A stretch of 64,000 nucleotides of DNA from Marasmius tenuissimus (taxonomy: Eukaryota > Basidiomycota > Agaricomycetes > Agaricales > Marasmiaceae). A program made the translations under genes and the position numbers. Positions 1-10,480 of this stretch are shown piece by piece. The stretch spans positions 744,001 through 808,000 of the forward strand of contig JAQOTA010000050.1 in assembly GCA_029532415.1 (NCBI GenBank). Direction: 5' to 3'. The notes beneath the pieces are model-generated. The model worked only from the letters and a program-made list of their open reading frames with translations. It had not been told where the DNA came from and did no database searches. Within the stretch, counting starts at the first letter, position 1; each line of letters starts with the position of its first letter.

Positions 1-669
1 TTTTGACCACGTGCAGGAAGGAAAGTGAGACCTGATAGCTTCGCCGCGTCGGGTTCAGGAATGCCCCAAGTTCAAGTGTGTGACTAGGACCTTTCTAAAC
101 GTGGCTTATGTTCATATACAGGTTGCTGATAGCTGGGTACTGACGGTCATGCCACACGGGCAGCATTGGATAGTGATCTCAGCATACAATTCTGCGCATA
201 CTCATTGAACGTCGCTTTAATCTGGGTTTAAACTTTGATGAGCAAGAGGATAGTGCCCATTTCGAACATGATTCTCAATGGGATTATCCATTGCCTCATC
301 TTTTGGCCTACAAAATCTGAAAAATGGTTTATGGAGCATTTGTTTGCCCCAAAGAGCTCCAACCCATCCGGTGTCTATTTGATTGTGAGCTACGGGCGCA
401 TTTTGTTACCAGCTGACATCAATCACTTTATATTGAAGCAGATAGGCCTGCGCCACGGTCTCGGAAACAACAGCAGACCAACTCAATCATAAAACTTATT
501 CATAATAGATCTGTTTTAAGTCTCCCAGACTCAATACAAACTCCCATTTCCTCGACATGGCTATGTCTATCTGATATTGTAGTACTGGCCCCCAGAAGAT
601 AAAAGGATGACACCTTGCCAAAAGTAGATGGAGAACTCAATCCTTTCAACCCTCCGTACTCTGCACAAT
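1..669. other. upstream spacer, no supported gene
   Basis: No recognisable gene. A short open frame (ATG at 238, stop at 492, 84 codons) encodes a protein resembling no family I know and has no supported splice partner, so I do not call it. The last part, from about 600, resembles the sequence just upstream of paralogue B (12490-12577): both carry an 'agataaaaggatg' stretch before the ATG. It is therefore probably the 5' flank of gene A. Confidence 0.4.
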
Positions 670-847
670 ATGCCTTCAGAACAAGAGATCGCGTGACAAG
701 CTGTGGAACCTTATACCTCCGTGAAAATAGTTATTGTTCAGCCTATCATCACTCTTTCGGTTAGCTTTTCAGCATATCTGGGTAGCTCTCTATCCTTCTT
801 ACAAAAGATTTCTGGTCTTGGTGATAGTTGATGTTTCTGTTGTACGG

Positions 848-1670
848 TGTGGTAGACCCACATAGACTACTCTATGATACGTCTCTGCGTCCCCTTTTCA
901 TTTCTGTTCTGTTTAATTCTGATCATTTCGGTTTGATTCTGCTTGTTTCCGCATTCTGACAATCTTATGTTTTTGTCTTTAGTCATATCATCAAATTCAT
1001 AACACAGTTTCTCCTTTCGTACCTACGACAACACTTACGCCACACTTCCCTCCTCTAGTATCTCTCGTTCATGTCGCCGAGCGCTGCTTGCGGGGACTCG
1101 TCCAACCCGTCTGTGAAAGAGAATGTCTCCTCTTCTCAAAATAGCTGCCGCGTGTGTTCCTGAGTACTTGACACGTGGGTGTCTCCTAGTCGCGTCACAA
1201 TCTTACCCAAACACGGACTCTTTCATACTTACTTCACTCTTTTGCTGTCTCCCTCCCTCCCTTATACAATATCTTGTTCCTCGCATCCCCTTGCCTATCG
1301 GAATCCCCCTGGCCTGTGGGAATACATTACATAAACTGAGCAGTTGTCAATCCTTGTGTATCCTCCTTTGTACTCTTCCCAATTCAGACATCTTCTGCCT
1401 CACACTCCCACGTTCCTCTCCCTCGGGGCTCTCCTCAGTTTCTCTTAATCTCAAGTTTTAAACTACAAGTCTCCTCAAGTTAAACTAAGTACTTCAAGAT
1501 CATCAGAACGCGTTGTGTCGCATCTCTAGGTAAGTGTTCTATTAATTTACGTATCTATCAATTGCCTCGAGGTGCATCTCCACGCGTCTCGGTACCTTTC
1601 TCTTTACTCTAGGTTTCGTTCGCCGACTCCGGTCTCGTAGTCCTTGTGTGGACTAGTCAGTACTTTGTCA
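848..1670. mobile_element. solo LTR (823 bp) inserted at the gene A exon 2/intron 2 border
   Basis: The segment starts TGTGGTAGACC and ends CTTTGTCA (TG...CA termini). It is flanked on both sides by ACGG(T), at 844-847 and 1671-1674. Removing it and one ACGG copy restores an exon end ACG followed by GTAAGC, which matches paralogue B (ATG followed by GTAAGC). The interior is rich in pyrimidines on the plus strand and has no coding capacity. The simplest reading is a solo LTR left by recombination. The family is not identified, and there is no second copy in the window. Confidence 0.65.
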
Positions 1671-1816
1671 ACGGTAAGCCGACACTCATGATGTTCATGG
1701 CGCGAGGGTTGAGTACTAATTATTATGAGTGTTAAAGTGGGAAAAAAATAAAATACCCCCCGACCTAACTTGGGTGTCCCCCCGTATTGTGGCTTTTTCC
1801 CCGCGTAATCTACCTT

Positions 1817-2103
1817 TCCCGTGCATACTCCAGGTTTTTCGCGCGGCTGCTAAAATTTCCGTGTGCGTGCAATCAGGTTTCCCCGTGGAATTTCACACGT
1901 GCGCTTATAGGCGCCTAGGCTAATTCCCACACGTATCCCACATCTTTAGTCGTCCCTCACACCTTAGGCATAGTTTACTCAGCTAAGCTATGTATCAGAA
2001 CATTGAAATATGATGTATAAAAGTATTCACAGCAATTTTTAACACTTCTGAGCAGAATTGACTGACCTACAGCAACAAACGTCTCTGACTATCACAAATA
2101 GCA
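1817..2103 (+). repeat. left long inverted repeat of the 6 kb element
   Basis: It matches the reverse complement of 7434-7717 over its whole length with scattered differences. Shared landmarks include GCATACTCCAGGTTTTTCGC, the GCGCTTATAGGC region, CATCTTTAGTCGTCCCTCAC and TGATGTATAAAAGTATTCAC. The last contains a TATA-like TATAAAA that could serve as the element's own promoter, since it points inward toward the genes. Confidence 0.8.
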
Positions 2104-2309
2104 CCCAGTTCCAAAAATTCTCATGATCAGCAGCTGATCACCGCATGGCAATGGCATGTTCTACAATGTCTGTGTGTTGCCTGGTTGGACCTGAACCACC
2201 AAGAACCACCCCCCTTGTCACAGATTGAGGTCCTCTTCACCCTTCAAATACAGGTGTGCTTGGAAACTTTATCTTATATATGTACATTTGACCAGTTTAT
2301 GAAGATACA

Positions 2310-5308
2310 ATGCCAGAGTTCCGGGAGGATCATGCTCATGTTTTAACAACAAAACATGCCTTTGAGGTTGCACAACGAGAGACTGGAGTGTTGGTATTTG
2401 ATGTAGTGGCCTTATGGGCAGATCGGATGAACGTAGAACAACTAAAGAGTCCAACAAAAACAAGAGCTAGGCTGGGCTTTGTTGATAAACTGGAACCAGG
2501 GTTGAAAATTCAGCGAGACCAAAAATCCAATCAGACCCCTCTCTATCCTCCTTCACTCAAAAAGGAGTATCGGAAATCAAAGCCAAAGCCTTCTTCAGCC
2601 GAACTTTTGGAGGGTCTGGCTATACGGGGACCGGATTCGATCTTGTCAACCAGTCGTTCTATGGTTGTAGATTTTGGAGGGCTGGTACTTGAATTACGTT
2701 TCTATTCTGAATGAGTGTTCTAGGTATTTATTTTGTTGTTAGTTTGCATATCTCCTGCACTCTTCTCCACAATTATACACCAAAACCCAGTGGACAGCAA
2801 TAACACACATCCACAAGAAGGCTCGTGCAAGTTAGCAGCTCAGTTTTCTGGTTCTAACGTTTTATTTAGGAACGACCCTTCAAAGTCGGACTTGCGATCA
2901 AATTCCAAACACATGTATTGGCATTCCTAACAAAGGATTTGCTATTTCAGGTTTGTGAATCATTCTCTTCCCTTCTCTACCCTTTTATCTAATAACAGTA
3001 AACCTGTGGTTTTTAGCCGCATTGGTGGAAATCAATAGACAAGATTGAGAAACCAATTCACGTTGTGTATGATTATCCTGATTTCTTGCATGCAATGGCG
3101 AATTGGATCAGTGAGCAGCGCTTCCTGGATGGCAAGAGTGATGTGCATGGAAGCAAGCTTGCATTTATGGTCTTTCGAGAGTGCCGGGTTTGCACATGGA
3201 GCTGGAGTGTACACTACAAGCGAGGTATTCGCAATGGCAGGTGTGTGTTAACATTCTCATTTCAACTCGCCATATTAGCTAGTTATACTGATACCTGATC
3301 AGGAGTCTCACCATTTCTACTTACTCGGGAGGTCTTTGGCAACCCTTCCCGTGTTGCATGGCTCATACTGTGCTTCTGTACCTTTGCTCACCGAGCCTTC
3401 CAAAAGGACTTCAAGTGAGTACCAAGTTGTGTATCATTGCAATCATCAATACATATCAATTATACAACAGATCACTTGTTATATCAGCTATGGTTGATAC
3501 AGTCTTAGCACCGACACCAGTCCAGCGACAAAGATATACCACCTTTTTGAAGGTGTATGGACAGGATAAATTGTACTGCACAATACATGAGTCAGTGCTT
3601 GTTGACAACAATTGGGTATGTTCTTTCTACTCCAAAAGGACAAGCTTAAACATTCTAACTTCACTACATGATCCATTTTGTAGGAGACCCTCAAAAAGTT
3701 AGGGGGCCAGCCTGGGATGTGGTCACAAAATGACCCTGGTATTGAGCTGTTCGATCCTTTTGAACCCCAGTACATCAAAGATCAACTTGATGCATCTAGC
3801 ATGTCAGAGCCAACCTCGGCCATTTGGTTTTTGGTGACTCATTATGGGAGTTGCTCGGTCATGTCATTCCTGAGTGACTGGATCCTATTACTAAATTATT
3901 TGTAGACCACAGTGAGTTTCTGAATTTTGCTTTGGATAGAATTATCTCTGATGAACCCCTTTCACTTACGGCTTCTTCATATTCTTTTCTTGGATTCTAT
4001 TAAAGAAGACATCAATGTCTTCATACACGAGTGGAACTCCCATCCCATATCCAGAGTTGGACATGAGAAATCACCAAAGGTACAGAATCTCTTAGCTATT
4101 GTATGACGTGAATGGGCTGATTGTGTGATCAAGGACATGCGTCTTTTAGGAATGATTCAACATGGAGTGTACAATGACATGTTGAACATGTGATTACCAT
4201 GTGATACACTTTATTGACGTGTTGTTTACGCGTCTATTATTTATAGACTCTTTCACTATGACACTTGCACTCGTATGAAAGATCCTGTACTTACTCAGAC
4301 AGACTCTGTAGTTAGTCAGTACTCACACCTTATCTCTATGGTTTATAACAAGGTTCAGCTTTGCACCCAATAGCATTCAAAGCTGACTGAGCTTTCTCTC
4401 TAGATTACTTAGATAGAAAGCTAGTATGACTATGCCTACTTACTCACTCTGCTCTTCGAGCACTTATGCTTACTGATATGCAATATGTACCATATGCTAT
4501 ATTCTCACTTACCTATGTTCTATGACTTGTAGATAGACAAGGACTCTTGTATAAAAGCTGGAGACTTTGCGTCTCAAAGCTTTAGGACAATCTACTTGAT
4601 TATCACCTCTAGCAAGCATCTACAAGAACACAAGAATTCTCTTATAGTCAATATGTGAGGTTTTAGTTTCATCTCACTGTGCATTTGACTATGCTGGCTC
4701 AATATGACAAACCAGCAGATAACAGCGATGATGACGATGACTATGATCCACTAGCATTTGAACAAGAAGAAGAAAGAGACACTTGCAGCCAGTACGATTC
4801 TGGTGGTGAATCAGAGGTTGAAGATGGTGATGATGAACATGAGAGCGAATGAGAAGAAGATGAAGAGACATATGGTACATTTCAAGCCAACTCTCAGTCG
4901 GCATGGATTACTGATCTCGCTCTGACTGGCGTGATAGCTAATATTGATGTGTCATGCTCAGATGAGTACAATCACAAACCCATTAAGGTTCCATGGCATC
5001 AAGACCCATTTGAAGGCCAACCAAGTCTTTGTACAGATTTCTTGGACTCTCTGGACCGGATGGATGAGGTGACACTACCAAGAGGCTGGGGCATATATGA
5101 CAATGAATATGAAGATGATGAGGGATATCTGTTATCTGAGAATATTCCTTCATCTGGCAAGAAATGCAGCAAACAGCTGACTGTAACACTACCCGAGCAT
5201 ATATGGCACCTGCGGGCCAACATGTGGGTGAAGGCAGTTATCCTAATGCAGGCAGCATTGCAGGAGGAAAGTGAAGAAGAAGACAGCGGAGATGAAGATG
5301 AAGAATAA
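2310..5308 (+). pseudogene. transposon gene 1, possible integrase-core-like transposase, broken
   Basis: This is a run of plus-strand coding segments inside the TIR element. The first (ATG 2310 to 2714) has no family I can name. Further open segments lie at about 3065-3240, 3300-3420, 3486-3700 and 3717-3905. Around 3950-4060 one frame reads NPFHLRLLHILFLDSI followed by INVFIHEWNSHPIS. This resembles the C-terminal part of the integrase-core-like DDE proteins common in basidiomycete transposons (HLxxLHxLFL...F...WNxHPI). I did not find the DDE acidic triad. The gene is cut by a solo LTR (4180-4704, TSD TGACA). The frame resumes at 4705 as a very acidic tail to a stop at 5308, with a TGA near 4849. 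Several stops make it inactive as it stands. Confidence 0.4.
4180..4704 (+). mobile_element. solo Copia-type LTR (525 bp), family L
   Basis: It starts TGTTGAACATG and ends GGCTCAATA, with a perfect 5-bp target duplication TGACA at 4175-4179 and 4705-4709. It is highly similar to 13129-13650 and 39511-40008 (both on the other strand), and more distantly to the 3' LTR of the Copia element at 19284-19789. It contains a TATA-like TATAAAAGCTGG region near 4550. It interrupts transposon gene 1, so it inserted after the TIR element. Confidence 0.85.
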
Positions 5309-5509
5309 TAATTGCCATAGATGGGTTAGAGTGGATCTGAGACATCCGTCTGTATCACTATAAACAATTTGCCTCTGAATTATCAACTTTGCACACATTT
5401 CCTTTCTTCTCTTTCGTTCCATTCTTTTTTCTTTTTCCCCTCCTTTCCTTACTTTCCTTTCCTCCTTTCTCCATATTCAGGGTGCAGGTCTACTTCAATT
5501 CTAATCATT

Positions 5510-7044
5510 ATGTCCAACAAACGGAAGAGAAATGCCCGTAGTCCCAGTCCTGTCGCTTCCACATCCAAACGTATGAACAAGCCAAAAAAAGCCAAGTTAA
5601 ACTTGAGTACAGTTGGAAGGATCATCGCCATGGCCAATGCCACTTCATCTACACCAATGAGCTTTGCTGACATAGAGAGCAATCGTGGATATCGGCCTGG
5701 CCAATGTGGTCAACAGTCGGTAGCATCTAGTAGCTCTGGTCCCTTATCAGCATCAAACTCAAAGGTTAAAGGCAAGGCTCGTGAGGTGGGTACAACTTGT
5801 TTGGCACTCAGCTTTCTACATATTTCAGCAATCAATGTATTGACTATATTATAGGTTCCTGAATTCTTTGAGTTCGGGAAGGTTTTTGTGTTCATAGACA
5901 GGTGTTCAAGAAGCAAGGCTAAGGTTCATTCTTCACTATGATTTGACATATCTATAAATTCTGACCGAGCTGTGATTGAAACTAGAATGGCAAATGGGAC
6001 TTTATTTTCAAGTCCTCCTCATGCACCACCAAGCCGGTTCCCTCTCCTGCTGAATTCGATCAAGCCCTACACCATGGTTGTGCAGCAGAGTGTGACGTTC
6101 AAGAAGGGCCTTGGCGTTTACCACTGGACATGGAGGCTGACGATGTTATGGACTTTCTTTGTTCATCACTTCCTGACCTTATCAGCCATCTTCGCTCGGT
6201 GAAACCTGTCCCTAACAAGGACTTTCTTGAGGAAATGGATTCTGAGCACAAGCGCTTTCTTCCCCCTCTGATCCCCCTGGTCAGCACAAGGGGTCATCGT
6301 CTCGCCATTTCTGCTGGTGCCTGCGAGTACCCTCCAACAACATTCGCACAGAATCTTTCTTGGCTGTCCCCGAATAGGAGCAAGGGAGGACCACTTGCAT
6401 CCCTCACCCACACACACTTTCTTCGTGAGTCTCTCAAATTCTTTTTCATTGAGCAGCACCTTGATAATCAAATTATTTTTCCTAGTCACAAGGTCTACAA
6501 TTGGCAAAGGTGACACTCGTTCTTGGAACAGACCATCAAGGACTCTTCCTCCTCAATCGACCCAGCCTCGCAACAAAGCCAAAAGTGATGACAAGGATTG
6601 GGACACGATCAACGACTTCACAGAAAGTGAGGCAGACCAAGGCAGTAGCCCGATTGACAACAATGGTGGATCTGAATCAGTGTACAACGATACAGACTCT
6701 GTTGTTGAAGAGGTCAAGCCAGTCAAACGCAACCTTCGGAAATGAACAACTCGTAGTAAGCTAGTCTGTCTTATGTTTGACTGGGTGTTGATTTCTCCCC
6801 AGTGTACATTAGCGACTCAGAAGATGACTTTGAGCAATGTGATCGCAACAACACTAAGGTCCTAACCCCTGATTCCCTGTCATGCAACAACACCGAAACT
6901 GAACAGGAGGACATTGAGGTCTCTGCTATGTTCAATTCCATGGTCTCGGTATCTGAACGACGTTCATCTTCACCAATTGCTGTGAATGACCCCTTGGTTG
7001 TCTATAATGTCTTCACAGGCCCGCTTTCTGAGCTTACATTTTAG
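5510..7044 (+). CDS. transposon gene 2, basic/acidic protein of unknown function
   Basis: This is the second plus-strand gene in the TIR element. The start at 5510 (MSNKRKRNARSPSP) opens a Lys/Arg/Ser-rich, NLS-like N-terminus. A likely intron begins after KGKARE near 5785 (GTGGGT) and ends at about 5852, giving VPEFFEFGKVFVF. Another acceptor near 5986 leads to NGKWDFIFKSSSC and then DVMDFLCSSLPDLISHL. The downstream frame holds an acidic, Asp/Ser-rich stretch ending NLRK with a stop at 6745. A further open exon (VYISDSEDDFEQC, 6804-7044) may belong to the same gene. The composition suggests a nuclear DNA-associated accessory protein, as in many eukaryotic transposons. I do not recognise the family. 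Intactness is uncertain because of the stop at 6743-6745. Confidence 0.35.
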
Positions 7045-7718
7045 GCAACCATTATTTCTTGATGATCACGCACGAACACTACACTCGTTACCTACCATCT
7101 ATGCTCTTTCAACTCAATGGTTATACCTTTTGTGGTTGTTGCTTGCTGGCTTGATCAATACCTACATGTACTTACTACTATCACTCCTCCTCCACTACTT
7201 TGCCACAATCACTCCCCCCACCACTGTACATACTGCTAGCGTAAACATTTTTTGAACCATTGCCCTTTTTTATACTGAAAGAGACCCTTAGATCTTGTGG
7301 GTCATACATAGCACAGCTAGGGTGGTGTTGAGTGCTATTGCATTCCAGTGGATAATCACAAAGCAGGTAGAAAACTACCCATATATTGCTCTGATTGTGA
7401 GAAATTTTGGTGCCTATTAGAGACTAAGTACCAGTTGTGATAGCCAGACACTTTTGCGGCTGTAGGTCAGTCAAATCTGCTCAGAAGTATTAGAAAATTG
7501 TTGTGAATACTTTTATACATCATATTTCAATGTTCTGATACATAGGTTAGCTTAGTAAACTATGCCTGAGGTGTGAGGGACGACTAAAGATGTGAGATAC
7601 GTGTGGGAATTAGCCTAGGTGCCTATAAGCGCGCTTGTGAAATTCCGCGGGGAAACCTGATTGCACATGCGCGGAAATTTTAGCAGCCGCGCGAAAAACC
7701 TGGAGTATGTGCGGGAAT

Positions 7719-9123
7719 ATGAGTGTCCAAATAGGAAAAAATTATTTTTCCCCCCGCGAAGTACTTTTCCCTTCCCCCCCCCCGTTATTCCCCACAATAT
7801 CATATGTTTCCGCGGGGGATTTCCGGCATGTGGTCACACTTCCCAACCTTCAGGTGCGTCTCACAAGTCAGGCTTAGTGATCTAAGCTAAAGTAAGTATC
7901 ATACTGCTTTTTTGGACCTGATAGGACTATGTATGTTCAATATTTAACATTTCTAAGCTGTTCTGACTCCCTTACAGCAACATTCACCCACCTACCATCT
8001 CGAGTGTTTGAGTCTGAGTTGTATTTAGGTGCTCAAATTTGAACAGCAACTAGGCAATGCCGCTGCACAATGCCTGAATAGATGCATGGGAAGTTAGGAA
8101 CCTGCAAGCTCGCCTTAGATAGAGACTCAAGACCCAAGTCTGTCAAACAGGGTGAATGAAATACACTGGATTTTGGAGTGTCTTGGCCTAGAATGCAATG
8201 GCATTTGTGTTCTTGTAGACAGTTATTAGGGATGTTCAGAGTAGCGTAGTACGTACCATAGTATGTACCGTAGTACCAGCAAAAAGTATTACACGTGACA
8301 TACTATGGCTGTAATACTGTACCATTTCGAGATGTTCGACACAGGGTGTGACGTGTGACAAAAATTTCCATTTGAAGTTTTCAACACTGAGCTTGGTCTG
8401 GCGTGACCGAGAAGAAAAATTCGACAGAAATTACCCAAAAATGCCATTTTTAGAAGGGTTTTGACCCAATTTCGTGTGACAGGAGGTCTAGACCGCCAAA
8501 AATTTTCGACACATTGGCCTGGGACCTGTGACTAGGTGTGACATTTTGACGAAATGGGGTCCCCTGTGACCTGTGATGTGTCGAACATCTCGAAATGGTA
8601 CAGTACGGTGCGTACTACGCTCCATACTACGCTACTCTGAACATCCCTATTAGTTATGCACCCTCCCAAGTCCTCAACATGTCATGCAGTGATGTATGCT
8701 TTCTGCAGTGGTGAAGGCAGTATAAAGGGAGTTACATCATTCAGAGAAGCTAGAAAACCTGTAAATATCACATGAATAGTCCCTGTCAATCTCTTGAACA
8801 CTTATTATTCCTAGATCACTATGCCTCGGTGCTCACTGCTGATGGGCGCCTATGTTGAATACTATGAGTGTAGGGGAGTCAGAAGAGCTCAGAATTGTTA
8901 AATACTGAACATACATAGTCCCATCAGGTATAAAAGAGCAGTATGATACTTACTTTAGCTTAGATTGCTAAGGCAGACTTGTGGGATGCACCTGAAGGTT
9001 GGGAAATGTGTGGCTGCATGCCAGAAATCCCCCGCAGAAATACATAAAATTGTGTGGGATAACGGGGGGAAGGAAAAGTACTTCGCGGGGGAAAAATTAA
9101 TTTTTTCCCATTTGGACACTCAT
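7719..9123. mobile_element. non-autonomous TIR element (1.4 kb) related to the 6 kb element
   Basis: Its ends are long inverted repeats of about 260 bp (7719-7980 and 8865-9123). Shared blocks include GAGTGTCCAAAT, CGCGAAGTACTTTTCC, AACCTTCAGGTGC, CTAAGCTAAAGTAAGTATCA and GGACTATGTATGTTCA. The inner edge (TTTAACA...CTGACT...CCTACA) resembles the inner edge of the 6 kb element's repeats, so the two are probably relatives. There is no gene inside; a MITE sits at 8229-8647. It abuts the truncated right repeat of the larger element. Confidence 0.7.
8229..8647. mobile_element. palindromic MITE (419 bp) with 5-bp TSD TATTA
   Basis: The left end GGGATGTTCAGAGTAGCGTA is mirrored at the right end, and both sides are flanked by TATTA (8224-8228 and 8648-8652). 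A second, inner inverted repeat of about 25 bp lies near 8319-8343 (TTTCGAGATGTTCGACACA) and 8577-8602. Much of the element can therefore fold into one long hairpin. It has no coding potential. The superfamily is unknown. Confidence 0.8.
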
Positions 9124-10480
9124 ACTTTGGCGCTGCCATGAATCGCCCGCCTCAAAAGCGTACACGAGATGGATTATTGCCCTCTTTGTATTGACCACCA
9201 TTTACAACGCTTCCACCGCATGGCTTTACGTCAAGGACGCTCTGGATGCCTTCAATGCCGTCAAGACGAAGGATTACATCCCTTTCTTCAAAACCAACAC
9301 GGGCGAGAGTTCGCGTTCTGAAATCACTGCACAAACGTATGTATTCGAAGTTTCTCACTTGACTTTCAGATATCTGGGGATTTGAACACTGAGGTTGTGC
9401 TTATAATCAAGGGGTTTGAATATGTTTTCTGCCGGGATAGGAACGTAAGTCTTATATTCTCCTGCTATCTTCGTATCTCACCAGCTTTGCCGTGTAGCTG
9501 CATCTTCGATTACTTGATGGTAAGTTTTTGACTGACCACGCGGCGTGGACATAATTGAGGGTTATAGGTTCACCATTGCTGTGTCATCTTGGATTACAAA
9601 AAATGGATCCTCTATCCTTTTGCGTTCATTGTGGTTATCGCAGACAGTGAGTAACTCGCGCGTATGGCAAGGGGTCATAACAATTCACATCATTCCTTGT
9701 TATACCACACCAGCAACTGGCCTTGTGGTCACCGGAGTTGGGATCGCGGCCTATTATCACGCTGATCTAGTTCCGTATCGGAGGACCAATAACATCTTGA
9801 GTATACTCACGATAATTAACGCGATATACTCGTCTCTATTGACTTTGTTAACGGGTTTGTTTAACATCTATTTGGACGCGTACTTCTTCAACTGATCAAA
9901 CGCGGCTTGCAGCTGATCGGATCTGGTGGACGGTTCGTGAAGTAGGAAAAGTCGCGGGAAGTAGGGTCCACACAAAGCACAGGGTATTCATCGCCACAAT
10001 GTACGCCATTTACACATTCTCATCCCATAATTTGCCTCTTACTTCGGACGAACTCTATTCTTGAATCTGGAATTCTTTACTCTGGCACACTGGTGGCCGC
10101 TGTTATTTCACGGCCAGTTGCAGATCCTGAAAGTATGGGCCTCGGAGTCCCTTTCAATATCGGCGTCATCTTGGTTCAGATGGCGGTTAGTACTTACCCT
10201 TCAATCTGATTGTTCGACTGAGCTAATGCGTCCAATATGGTAGGGGGTCGCCCAAACCCTTATGATTGTCCGAATCGCTTATGGGCAAGCTGTGGAAAAC
10301 GTTAATCAGATGATATCAACCTTACATTTTGCCGAAGGGGTGAATGGTCCTCAACAGCCATCCACAACCCGTAGCACTGTCGACCTTCGACGATCTCTGA
10401 CAGAAGCCGAGGAAAGAGACACGGTGGAAAAATTCCAGACAGATAAGCCACGCTTGAATGTGGCTGAAAACATGGTATGA

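Larger units (their letters stand above)
1725..9123. mobile_element. composite TIR transposon inserted in gene A
   Basis: The left end (ATGAGTGTTAAAGTGGGAAA, from 1725) and right end (complement of ATGAGTGTCCAAATGGGAAA, ending 9123) are inverted and alike, with TA next to both. Inside lies a larger unit with inverted repeats of about 285 bp (1817-2103 against 7434-7717) and a smaller TIR unit at 7719-9123 that abuts the right repeat. The larger unit carries two plus-strand genes (2310-5308 and 5510-7044) and a solo LTR. The terminal 80-90 bp of its own right repeat is absent at 7718, where the smaller element begins. This suggests insertion plus deletion, or one-ended recombination. The TA duplication recalls Tc1/mariner-like or other TA-targeting elements, but the superfamily is not settled. 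Confidence 0.6.
670..10480 (+). pseudogene. seven-helix membrane protein gene A (DUF6534-like), split by insertions
   Basis: This is a broken member of the Agaricomycete DUF6534-type integral membrane family, whose function is unknown. Exon 1 (670-759, 30 codons) and the 19-nt exon 2 (828-846) match B and E in length. Codon 9 is TGA. The gene is then interrupted, resumes inside exon 3 at about 9124 (SPASKAYTRW, AVKTKDYIPFF), and continues through the CIFDYLM exon (9499-9520), the KKWILYPFAF exon, the LLTLLTG exon and an exon with RIWWTVREV. It ends with GVAQTLMIVRIAYGQAVE and a stop at 10480. The motif order (ILxSG, then QxxGxxxTLxIVRxxxG) is typical of the family. The interruptions are a solo LTR at 848-1670 and a TIR composite at 1725-9123. 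About 50 bp spanning the end of intron 2 and the start of exon 3 is missing compared with B. It cannot make the full protein. Confidence 0.7.

Noticed and set aside
1123..1461. Open frame of 112 codons at the left end
   Set aside because: It lies wholly inside the solo LTR at 848-1670 and reflects its pyrimidine-rich composition.
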